A stretch of DNA of 9,307 nucleotides from an uncultured Lachnospira sp. GTDB lineage: Bacteria; Bacillota; Clostridia; Lachnospirales; Lachnospiraceae. The first letter of the stretch is position 1. Each line of letters begins with the position of its first letter. The position numbers and the translations under genes were made by a program. Positions 1 to 6,014 of this stretch are shown here, piece after piece. The stretch lies in NCBI GenBank assembly GCA_947306285.1, contig CAMZGB010000033.1, positions 1 through 9,307 of the forward strand, read 5' to 3'. Below the pieces are notes generated by a model, which did no database searches, was not told where the DNA came from, and saw nothing but the letters and a program-made list of their open reading frames with translations.

Positions 1-829
1 TTCTCAACTTCTTTATTAATCTATCTCTAAGCGACATAAGTCGCATTCGAGTATCTTCCATATTCTTTAAAGCATCTTCCAAAGCTACAGTCATAGAAGC
101 AATTGCTGGCACATTTTCAGTTCCTGCTCTTTTACCTCTCTCCTGTGCGCCACCTTCTATCAAGTTAACTAGGTTAATTCCCTGCTTAACATATAGAAAG
201 CCAGCTCCCTTTGGTCCATGGAATTTATGAGCTGATGCAGAAAGCATATCAATACTATCAATTCCTACACTGATTGGTATATGACCAATAGCTTGTACAG
301 CATCTGTGTGGAACAATACATTGTGTTTTCTGCAAATCCTACCGATTTTGTTTATTGGCTGAACTGTGCCAATCTCATTGTTCGCATACATAATTGTAAC
401 TAAGCAAGTATCTTCTCGTATGCTTTTTTCAAGATCTTCTATTTTTATAATGCCGTTTTCGTACACATCTAGTAAAGTGATTTCAAAACCTTCTTTTTCT
501 AACTTCTTTAATGTATGTAAAACTGCATGATGTTCAATCTTAGTGGAGATAATATGCTTTTTGTCTTCTCTCTTTCCAATCTCTGCAGCAGAAATAATTG
601 CCCAGTTATCAGATTCGCTTCCACCTGATGAAAAGAATATTTCCTTTGGCGAAGCCCCTATCAAATTCGCTATCTCTTCTCTACTATCCTCTAATACTTT
701 CTTGGCATTTTGTCCAACCTTGTAAAGACTAGATGGATTGCCAAAAGTATCTTTCATTACGCTATTTAGTTTTTCTAAAGCAGCATCACTTATCTTTGTA
801 GTAGCTGCGTTATCGGCGTATACCTTCAT
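1..829 (-). CDS. iscS: Cysteine desulfurase, NifS/IscS type (3' end cut by window edge)
   Basis: PLP-dependent class V aminotransferase-fold enzyme that removes sulfur from L-cysteine, giving alanine and a protein persulfide for Fe-S cluster assembly or tRNA thiolation. The visible 276 residues begin MKVYADNAATT, the usual start of the family. Seen: the His of the IEHHAV block (about 100), Asp176 and Gln179 in HTDAVQ (PLP ring contacts), and the Schiff-base Lys202 in SAHKFHGPKG. These lie at a constant offset of four from E. coli IscS His104, Asp180, Gln183 and Lys206. The catalytic-Cys loop and C-terminus lie outside the window, so group I versus II cannot be decided. The ATG at 827-829 has AGGAG (837-841 on this strand) 7 nt upstream. 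The gene is divergent from an IscR-type regulator and has a strong promoter overlapping a palindrome. The family is secure; iscS rather than nifS is inferred from the iscR neighbour. Confidence 0.95.
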   Translation of the reverse strand, partial: MKVYADNAATTKISDAALEKLNSVMKDTFGNPSSLYKVGQNAKKVLEDSREEIANLIGASPKEIFFSSGGSESDNWAIISAAEIGKREDKKHIISTKIEHHAVLHTLKKLEKEGFEITLLDVYENGIIKIEDLEKSIREDTCLVTIMYANNEIGTVQPINKIGRICRKHNVLFHTDAVQAIGHIPISVGIDSIDMLSASAHKFHGPKGAGFLYVKQGINLVNLIEGGAQERGKRAGTENVPAIASMTVALEDALKNMEDTRMRLMSLRDRLIKKLR

Positions 830-884
830 AGCCTTTCTCCTTTTTAATGTTTTTCAAAATACCTCTTGAAAAATATTTAGATGT

Positions 885-913
885 ATTATATAGTTATTTA
901 CCTACTAAGTCAA
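885..913 (-). promoter_or_regulatory. Sigma-A promoter of the cysteine desulfurase gene
   Basis: On the minus strand, TTGACT (908-913) is followed by a 17-nt spacer and a perfect TATAAT (885-890). This is the best vegetative promoter in the window. It predicts a start near 878 and a leader of about 50 nt. The -35 hexamer lies inside the palindrome at 900-918, so a protein bound there should block RNA polymerase. Confidence 0.85.
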
Positions 914-918
914 TAGGT
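900..918. promoter_or_regulatory. Palindromic operator, probable IscR/Rrf2 binding site
   Basis: The 19 bases ACCTACTAAGTCAATAGGT form an interrupted palindrome, ACCTAnTnAnTnAnTAGGT: both five-base ends match exactly and every second central position also matches. It sits in the divergent gap between iscR and the cysteine desulfurase gene and covers the -35 box of the latter. Its centre is about 55 bp upstream of the predicted iscR start. Rrf2-family dimers bind palindromes of this size. Assigning it to this IscR is inference from position and symmetry. Confidence 0.75.
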
Positions 919-948
919 TTTTAAAACTTTTTTAAACATATTTTTAAA

Positions 949-957
949 TGTTATGAT
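949..957 (+). promoter_or_regulatory. Extended -10 promoter of iscR
   Basis: TGTTATGAT fits an extended -10 element (TGnTATAAT, five of six in the hexamer). No good -35 is found 17 nt upstream; that stretch is T/A-rich (929-934). The predicted start is near 964, about 40 nt before the chosen ATG. A weak -35 fits a promoter that depends on the extended -10 or on an upstream-bound regulator. Confidence 0.55.
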
Positions 958-1002
958 ATAGTGAAAGTGAGGATAAAATAGCTTATGAAAGGACATATGA
1001 TA

Positions 1003-1398
1003 ATGATTTCGACCAAAGGTAGATATGCAGTTCGAGTAATGATTGATTTGGCAGAACACAAAGATGAAAAGAATGTTCCACTAAAAGATATTGCCGAAAG
1101 ACAAATGATTTCTAAGAAATATTTAGAAGCTATCGTCAAAGATTTAGTTTCATCCAAACTTATAAAAGGATCTTCCGGCAAAGGCGGCGGATATAAACTT
1201 ATAAAGAACCCTGATGAATATATAGTTGGTGAAATACTTGAAAGCACCGAGGGCCCTCTTGCTTCTGTAGCATGTATTGCAGATAAAAAGTATGATTGCC
1301 CTCGAAAGAAGATTTGTCAGACACTTCCAATGTGGGAGGAATTTGACGGAATGGTTCACGACTACTTCTATAGTAAGAAATTAAGCGATTTATTATAA
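1003..1398 (+). CDS. iscR: Rrf2-family Fe-S-sensing transcriptional regulator, IscR-like
   Basis: Small winged-helix DNA-binding protein (131 aa) that senses Fe-S cluster status and controls cluster-assembly genes. Seen: the family N-terminus MISTKGRYAVRVM; a helix-turn-helix at about residues 28-55 (DIAERQMISKKYLE and following); the wing GSSGKGGGY (56-64); and three cysteines, Cys91, Cys99 and Cys105, matching the [2Fe-2S] ligands Cys92, Cys98 and Cys104 of E. coli IscR. The fourth E. coli ligand, His107, corresponds to Leu108 here, so the fourth ligand must differ. The Cys91-Cys99 spacing is also two residues longer than in E. coli. I chose the ATG at 1003 over in-frame ATGs at 985 and 997 because the family starts MISTKGRYA and AAAGGA (988-993) gives 9-nt spacing. 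Divergent from the cysteine desulfurase gene, with a shared palindrome between. The Cys triad argues against a CymR-type Rrf2 protein. Confidence 0.9.
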   Translation: MISTKGRYAVRVMIDLAEHKDEKNVPLKDIAERQMISKKYLEAIVKDLVSSKLIKGSSGKGGGYKLIKNPDEYIVGEILESTEGPLASVACIADKKYDCPRKKICQTLPMWEEFDGMVHDYFYSKKLSDLL

Positions 1399-1400
1399 AC

Positions 1401-1434
1401 AAAAAAAAGGTTTTGCATCTTGCAAAACCTTTTC
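1401..1434. terminator. Bidirectional intrinsic terminator between convergent iscR and hflX
   Basis: A perfect 13-bp stem, AAAAGGTTTTGCA (1405-1417) with TGCAAAACCTTTT (1421-1433), closes a 3-nt loop. Read on the minus strand it is followed by an uninterrupted T8 tract, so it should end hflX transcription efficiently. Read on the plus strand the T run is shorter and broken by a C, so it should stop iscR less well. It begins 7 bases after the iscR stop and ends one base before the hflX stop codon. Confidence 0.9.
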
Positions 1435-2658
1435 TTATGCCATGAACTTTGGAACATATGCTTTTACTAATATTCCATCTTCACTGTACTCTTCACTTAT
1501 AAGCTGTCCATACTTTCTAATTCTATTTACTTCTCCTCCATCGGAGTACGGAATTACTTTTTCTATATAGACTCTCATTTCTTGAATGGCTTTCTCTAGC
1601 GCCTCGTCTATCTTTTCAAGCCCAATTCCTTTCTTAATAGCAGCCTGCACCACGTAGTCAGCATTCTCATCTTTTAAAACTGGCACTTCATCTAGCTTAT
1701 CTATCTTATTAAATACTGTGATTATAGTTTTATCCGTCACTTCCAACTCACGAAGGGTCTCATAGACTGCCTTTATGTTTTTATCCATAGCTGGATTTGA
1801 GCAATCTACCACATGAATTATAATATCCGAATACTTTGCTTCCTCCAGCGTACTTTTAAACGCATCAATCAAATGGTGAGGAAGTTTTCTAATAAATCCA
1901 ACCGTATCAGTTAACAGCACTTCGTTGCCATCATCCAACTTATAATTTCTAGTAGTTGGATCAAGTGTGGCAAACAATTTATCTTCTTCCAAAACTTCCG
2001 CCGAAGTCAAAGTGTTAAGTAAAGTAGACTTTCCTGCATTTGTATATCCGACAATAGCAACCACCGGCAAAGGATTGCTCTGACGTTTTGCTCTTGTCAC
2101 ATCACGGTGCGCTTCCATATCTTTAACTTCTTTTTTCAACTGTGAAATTCTGTCACGAATCACACGTCTATCAATCTCTAGTTTTTTCTCACCTGGGCCT
2201 CTCGTTCCAATTCCACCACCCTGACGAGTCAAGTTTTGCATACCAATAAGTCTTGTTGATCTATAACGAAGCTGGGCAAGTTCAACTTGCATTTTACCTT
2301 CTGCACTCTTTGCGCGTCCCGCAAAGATATCAAGAATTAGAAGTGTTCTGTCCATTACTTTGACACCCAACTCATCTTCTAGATTCTTAAATTGATTTGG
2401 AGATAGTTCATCATCACACACTATACCATCAGCTTCTGTTTCCCAAATCAAATCTTTTAATTCTTCCACTTTACCTGTTCCAATGTAAAGAGCATTATTA
2501 ATATGGTCTATGTTTTGAATCACACGACCAACTACTTCTCCACCTGCAGTCTCAACCAACTCTTCTAGTTCATCTAACGAATCTATCGCGTCCGCCTCGA
2601 AGCCAGTATTAACTGCAACCAATATAATCTTTTCTTGTTGTTCTTTAGTTTCTATCAT
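1435..2658 (-). CDS. hflX: Ribosome-associated GTPase HflX
   Basis: Translation-factor-class GTPase that binds 50S/70S ribosomes and can split stalled ribosomes. The 407 aa show the HflX layout: an N-terminal nucleotide-binding-like domain (about 10-115), then a Gly-rich linker GGGIGTRGPGEKKLE (147-161) leading into a helical coiled coil (about 162-195). The G domain follows, with G1 GYTNAGKS (204-211), a G2 Thr near 235, G3 DTVGF (251-255) and G4 NKID (317-320). G5 is unusual: AAIKKG around 339-344 instead of a Ser-Ala-Lys type loop. A short C-terminal domain ends YVPKFMA. The start ATG (2656-2658) has AAGGTG (2666-2671 on this strand) 7 nt upstream, inside the end of the ClC gene, which it overlaps by 14 bases. 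The two are therefore probably co-transcribed and translationally coupled. It ends at a strong terminator. The family is certain. Confidence 0.96.
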   Translation of the reverse strand: MIETKEQQEKIILVAVNTGFEADAIDSLDELEELVETAGGEVVGRVIQNIDHINNALYIGTGKVEELKDLIWETEADGIVCDDELSPNQFKNLEDELGVKVMDRTLLILDIFAGRAKSAEGKMQVELAQLRYRSTRLIGMQNLTRQGGGIGTRGPGEKKLEIDRRVIRDRISQLKKEVKDMEAHRDVTRAKRQSNPLPVVAIVGYTNAGKSTLLNTLTSAEVLEEDKLFATLDPTTRNYKLDDGNEVLLTDTVGFIRKLPHHLIDAFKSTLEEAKYSDIIIHVVDCSNPAMDKNIKAVYETLRELEVTDKTIITVFNKIDKLDEVPVLKDENADYVVQAAIKKGIGLEKIDEALEKAIQEMRVYIEKVIPYSDGGEVNRIRKYGQLISEEYSEDGILVKAYVPKFMA

Positions 2659-3865
2659 CTATTATCACCTTTGGGATTGGAATAAGTTTAGATAACAATG
2701 CAACCGCCATCAACACAAGTAACAATTGCCATGGGAACACTATCATTAATAATAGTACTGTAGCTATAGGTTTTTTCAAAGTATATCCTACCACTGCTGT
2801 AGTGACAACTGCCATCGCAAATATCACATTTACACCAAACATCATTCCAAATGCATACCCCAAGCAGATACCTGCAAAAATAATCGGGAAGAAATGTCCG
2901 CCCTTAAGACCTGACTCTATACAAATAGTTGTCAGAACTATTTTAACTAGCGCAACCACAATCAGTATTGCTATCCCTATCTCTGGCCCTTTCTTAACGA
3001 TCTCCTCCATCTGATGTTCGCCTGAAAACATCGTCAAAGGAAGAACTGTTCCCAATATGCCTAAGATAATACCACCAACTACTGCTTTAATAACTGTGTA
3101 TTCTTTAAACTTTGCAGAAATCATATTCGCAAGTTTATGGCTTGCTATGTATAACAATCCACCAACAATTCCAATTAGTGCTAACGGGATAATATATGCA
3201 ACATCAATCAACTTTATCTTTTCAAACGCATACGAATAGATTCCCTGTCCTGCACCAAATAATTTACCAAGCAACATATAACTTCCAAACGAAGCAAACG
3301 CTGCTATTAAGTATAAGATTACTTTTATATTCTTTGGAATAGTCAGTTCTTTTTCATCTTCTAATGGCTCTACAAAACCAAACATTGGCGATTTGAATAT
3401 TGTTCCTAGCGTGGCACTTATACCAATCATATTTAGTTCATCCACTTTATGGATATATTTTTTTAGTTTATCTCCAATCCATGTACATAGTCCCGCTATC
3501 ACTCCAGCAAGTCCAGCCTCCGGACCGACACTTGCGCCAAATAATAATGGCAAAAGCGCAGAAATCAGTATAATAAATATATTGTTATACTGATACCCAC
3601 CGGTCTTTTTGACTTTACCCAAAACAACTTGTAATTCTTCTGGATAGTCTCCAAACTTCTTTCTCCAAAGGCCTATCAAAAACGAACCAACTGTACATAC
3701 AATAATTGTGTAAAAAGGTATATCAAATCTGCCTGGAATATATTCCCAAACAAAGTTTATTCCAATATTCATAAGTCTTAAGAATGCCCATAAGATTGCA
3801 CCAACTATACTTCCCAATAAACATGTGTATACTGCAAGCAATATGGCATTTTTTATTTTTCCCAT
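2645..3865 (-). CDS. ClC-family ion channel/transporter, YfeO-like, lacking the gating glutamate
   Basis: Polytopic inner-membrane protein of the voltage-gated chloride channel fold, 406 aa, with roughly ten or more hydrophobic segments across its length. Family marks: GASVGPEAG (110-118), corresponding to the GREGP helix-N-terminus motif; FKSPMFGFVEPLE (157-169); and SGLKGGHFFPIIFAGICLG (318-336), the GGxFxP region. Where classical ClC proteins have the gating/proton Glu (Glu148 in E. coli ClcA), this one has Val113. A GSGIP-type anion loop is not recognisable. Its motif spacing resembles E. coli YfeO (GVSLGPEHP, SGFRGGRIFPAVF), recalled from memory. It may be an ungated channel or carry another ion; the substrate is unknown. 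I chose the ATG at 3863-3865 because GAGAGG lies just upstream and the first membrane helix follows at once. An upstream in-frame ATG at 3913 would read into the RNA hairpin. It overlaps hflX by 14 bases. Confidence 0.88.
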   Translation of the reverse strand: MGKIKNAILLAVYTCLLGSIVGAILWAFLRLMNIGINFVWEYIPGRFDIPFYTIIVCTVGSFLIGLWRKKFGDYPEELQVVLGKVKKTGGYQYNNIFIILISALLPLLFGASVGPEAGLAGVIAGLCTWIGDKLKKYIHKVDELNMIGISATLGTIFKSPMFGFVEPLEDEKELTIPKNIKVILYLIAAFASFGSYMLLGKLFGAGQGIYSYAFEKIKLIDVAYIIPLALIGIVGGLLYIASHKLANMISAKFKEYTVIKAVVGGIILGILGTVLPLTMFSGEHQMEEIVKKGPEIGIAILIVVALVKIVLTTICIESGLKGGHFFPIIFAGICLGYAFGMMFGVNVIFAMAVVTTAVVGYTLKKPIATVLLLMIVFPWQLLLVLMAVALLSKLIPIPKVIIDDRN

Positions 3866-3885
3866 GCAATACCTCTCAGTAAATA

Positions 3886-3913
3886 ATTCTATCAAATCTG
3901 AACACAAAAACAA
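3886..3913 (-). promoter_or_regulatory. Weak candidate promoter for the ClC-hflX pair
   Basis: Minus-strand TTGTTT (3908-3913), a 16-nt spacer and TAGAAT (3886-3891, five of six to TATAAT). It would start transcription near 3879, leaving only about 14 nt before the ATG at 3865 and just including the ribosome binding site. The -35 matches only three of six and sits in the tail of the upstream hairpin. I list it because the pair otherwise depends on read-through of that hairpin. Confidence 0.3.
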
Positions 3914-3980
3914 CCACGGTGTTTTTCTAATACTAATTCCCTATTCGAGAACTAACACCAGTTTCACCGTGGCTGTTTTT
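3906..3980 (-). terminator. 75-nt compound RNA hairpin after GH16-A, probable terminator or structured leader
   Basis: As minus-strand RNA the segment folds on itself over its whole length. The outer 16-bp stem pairs 3965-3980 with 3906-3921 (one G-U). An AAA/AAAAA internal loop follows, then an inner 15-bp stem pairs 3947-3961 with 3927-3941 (six G-U), capped by GAATA (3942-3946). The 3' arm ends in TTGTTTTTG, a moderate U-tract. On the plus strand the G-U pairs become A-C mismatches, so the structure favours minus-strand RNA. It lies 26 bases past the GH16-A stop and about 40 bases before the ClC ATG. It could end GH16-A transcripts or act as a leader for ClC-hflX. It is longer and more wobble-rich than an ordinary terminator. 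Confidence 0.65.
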
Positions 3981-4006
3981 AGGAATATTTTGAATGAAAA
4001 AATCAA

Positions 4007-5914
4007 TTATTTCGTTTTGACTTTTTTACGCTTACTGAATTTTCCGAAATAGTAAACATATCCCACTCTTCTATAAGCTCTAACTCTAATATAATATTTT
4101 GTCTTTCTGTCTAGTTTCTTTAGTTTAATGGTCTTTTTCTTTACATATTTTTCATCAAATGAATCAAATTTCTTATCATTTGAATAAATAATATGATATC
4201 CGGTAGCACCTTTAACTTTCTTAACTTTAACCTTGAGAGACTTTTTCTTTCTGACTACTTTCTTAATTTTTGCTTTTTTAAGTTTAGTCACAGACTGTTT
4301 CTTTGTAGGTGTGGTTTTATTTGTTGGAGTCACCTGCTTTGTAGTAGTTGGTTTAACCTTTGTAGGTTCTACTGTAGTTGTCTCTGTTTGCTTTTCAGTT
4401 GTTGATTCCACTTCAGTTGTTTCATCACCTGTTGGTTTTACATCTGTAGGTTCCACACTGGTTGGGTTAATCGTTGTTGGTGCAGCTGTAGTTGCCTTTG
4501 TAGTAGTTGTTGGTGCAGCTGTAGTTGCCTTTGTAGTAGTTGTTGGTGGCACATATGTTGGATCAGGAATAGTTGTGGTGGTCACAAACGATACATTTGT
4601 AACACTTGCCGTGAACGAGCCATGTTCGCCTATCGGATCATCACTCATGCTGCCCCATCCAAACTTGAGACTAACTGGTCCGTCATAGCCCTTTGGAATC
4701 ACGACTTTATACTCAAGATTTTTAGGGACACCCGCTTTCAAGTTAACAACTTCTCCAGCCAATTGTGCCTCGTCTGTACCAGCCACTTTTACAAATACTT
4801 TCTTATCTTTATCTGCACTAACTGTACATTTATATGTATATGTTGAATTCGAATAAAATGGCAATCTTTCAAGATTTCCTTGAACACACCATGCCGAATC
4901 ATTGTCTTTAACATAACCTGAATCTGTGACGTTTAAAGTATATCCATCTGCAGTTTTTCCATTGTTAGTTAAGGAACCTGATGCTTGTATCCATCCAGAA
5001 CCGCCAAAGTATTCATTCCATTTTCCAGTATATTTTTCAACTGCATCTTCTGTTACTTCAATAGTTGGTCCATCATATTCAGTGGTGATTACTTCAGGCT
5101 TTTGATAAACTCTAACATAATCTACTTCCATAGTAGATCTATCTGGGAATGCAGTATTATCAATATTCTCCTCTTCCCAAATCTTTGGTAGATTTCCACC
5201 AATGGCAAGATTTAAAATAATAAACTGATCCTTTTGGAACTCTTCCATCTCAGAATTTTTTGAAATGCCATATGTTTGATATAAGTTACCATCTACATAG
5301 AAAGAAGCTTCTTTTTCGCTCCATTCCATTGCATAAGTATGCCACTGTGTCTTGTCACCTACATCATATTGTCTACCATCTTGTGTATCTGCTTGGTTCC
5401 CTTGATATGACCAATGTAGATTTGCAAAAACTCTACTACTAGTATTAATATTTTCCATTATATCCATCTCACCACAAGCTGGCCAACCAACCGTTTTGAT
5501 ATTTTGTCCTAAAGTCCAAAATGCAGGCCATGAACCTTGAAAGTTTGGAAGTTTCATTTTTGCTTCAAACTTTCCATATTTGAAATATTTTTTATTTTGA
5601 GTCGTGATACGTCCAGATGTATATTTTTTATTTCCATAGCTTTCGTGTTTACCATGAATTTTTAGAGTTCCACCACTTACTTCTATATTATTCTTCAAAT
5701 AATACTGGAGTTCGTTATTTCCTCCACCATTTCCGTTTTGCTCAATATTCCAATAACTTGTATTCAATGAATTTCCATCAAACTCATCACTCCAAACAAG
5801 CGAATATTCATCAGCACTAACATTTGTGCTAATCACACGACTTGCAACTGGTACACTAAAAACTAATGCCAAACTCAATAATGATGCAATGATCTTTCCA
5901 TAAATATTCCTCAT
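4007..5914 (-). CDS. Secreted GH16 beta-glucanase A (laminarinase-like) with CBM4/9-like module and cationic Fn3-like tail
   Basis: Predicted extracellular endo-beta-1,3- or beta-1,3-1,4-glucanase, 635 aa. Order: signal peptide (about 1-34; Arg/Lys n-region, core IIASLLSLALVFS, possible cleavage after VSA); GH16 domain (about 38-270); CBM4/9-like beta-sandwich (about 283-445); Thr/Pro-rich linker (446-542) with an 11-residue tandem repeat; Lys-rich Fn3-like module (543-635) with GYHIIYS and YYIRVRAY strands. Active site: Glu149, Asp151 and Glu154 in GEMDIMEN, the ExDxxE form with the extra Met typical of laminarinases rather than Bacillus lichenases. WPAFW (129-133) lines the cleft. A short KIWEEE insertion (244-249) is absent from GH16-B. 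The ATG at 5914 is chosen over 5929 because GGAGG (5923-5927) lies 8 nt upstream and overlaps the earlier ATG. There is no LPXTG or dockerin, so wall retention through the basic tail is inferred. Substrate preference is not decidable from sequence. Confidence 0.93.
   Translation of the reverse strand: MRNIYGKIIASLLSLALVFSVPVASRVISTNVSADEYSLVWSDEFDGNSLNTSYWNIEQNGNGGGNNELQYYLKNNIEVSGGTLKIHGKHESYGNKKYTSGRITTQNKKYFKYGKFEAKMKLPNFQGSWPAFWTLGQNIKTVGWPACGEMDIMENINTSSRVFANLHWSYQGNQADTQDGRQYDVGDKTQWHTYAMEWSEKEASFYVDGNLYQTYGISKNSEMEEFQKDQFIILNLAIGGNLPKIWEEENIDNTAFPDRSTMEVDYVRVYQKPEVITTEYDGPTIEVTEDAVEKYTGKWNEYFGGSGWIQASGSLTNNGKTADGYTLNVTDSGYVKDNDSAWCVQGNLERLPFYSNSTYTYKCTVSADKDKKVFVKVAGTDEAQLAGEVVNLKAGVPKNLEYKVVIPKGYDGPVSLKFGWGSMSDDPIGEHGSFTASVTNVSFVTTTTIPDPTYVPPTTTTKATTAAPTTTTKATTAAPTTINPTSVEPTDVKPTGDETTEVESTTEKQTETTTVEPTKVKPTTTKQVTPTNKTTPTKKQSVTKLKKAKIKKVVRKKKSLKVKVKKVKGATGYHIIYSNDKKFDSFDEKYVKKKTIKLKKLDRKTKYYIRVRAYRRVGYVYYFGKFSKRKKVKTK
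4473..4548. repeat. 33-bp tandem repeat coding the TTTTKATTAAP linker unit of GH16-A
   Basis: Two identical 33-bp copies (4473-4505 and 4506-4538) are followed by the first 10 bases of a third. Read on the minus strand each unit encodes an 11-residue Thr/Ala/Pro/Lys peptide in the linker between the CBM-like and Fn3-like modules. Identity at the DNA level, including third positions, points to recent slippage duplication. Because the unit is a multiple of three, copy-number change would alter linker length without a frameshift. Confidence 0.9.
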
Positions 5915-5940
5915 ATTCCGTTCCTCCATCTTATGTAATA

Positions 5941-5969
5941 ACTATAACATCAAATTGTGATAGTTTGAC
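5941..5969 (-). promoter_or_regulatory. Extended -10 promoter of GH16-A
   Basis: The minus strand reads TGTTATAGT (5941-5949), an extended -10 with a TATAGT hexamer. The hexamer 17 nt upstream is GTCAAA (5964-5969), a poor -35. The start would be near 5934 with a leader of about 20 nt. A weak -35 with a good extended -10 fits an activator-dependent gene, and direct repeats lie just upstream. Confidence 0.5.
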
Positions 5970-5977
5970 TATTGATA

Positions 5978-6004
5978 TAGTACTTATATTCAATTTAGTA
6001 CTTA
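5978..6004. repeat. Pair of 9-bp direct repeats upstream of the GH16-A promoter
   Basis: TAGTACTTA occurs exactly at 5978-5986 and 5996-6004, starts 18 bp apart. Each copy contains the self-complementary AGTACT core. Relative to the predicted GH16-A start (about 5934) the copies are centred near -48 and -66, where activators commonly bind. A role as an operator is inference; the repeats themselves are directly visible. The second copy touches the tail of the GH16-B terminator region. Confidence 0.5.
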
Positions 6005-6014
6005 GTTTTTTAAG

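Noticed and set aside
858..880. Second Rrf2 site beginning ACCTCT near 861
   Set aside because: Only one half resembles the palindrome at 900-918; the expected TAGGT on the other side is missing.
985..1002. Earlier in-frame ATGs (985 and 997) as the iscR start
   Set aside because: The family begins MISTKGRYA, and AAAGGA at 988-993 is well spaced only for the ATG at 1003.
951..1247. Minus-strand frame of 98 codons across the iscR gene and its promoter
   Set aside because: It runs antisense to a clear IscR reading frame and has no recognisable protein features.
3866..3913. Longer ClC protein starting at the ATG at 3913
   Set aside because: The extra 16 residues are not typical of the family and would overlap the end of the structured hairpin. 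The ATG at 3865 has its own ribosome binding site.
3866..3980. Fluoride (crcB) riboswitch upstream of the ClC gene
   Set aside because: Fluoride riboswitches often precede ClC genes, but I see neither the GATGG-type 5' segment nor the CTGATGA-type 3' segment. The region instead forms one long hairpin.
4233..4688. A 151-codon plus-strand frame rich in Val/Thr opposite the GH16-A linker
   Set aside because: It is the antisense shadow of a Thr/Pro/Lys-rich coding stretch. Its composition follows from the repeat codons, and no ribosome binding site or family motif is visible.
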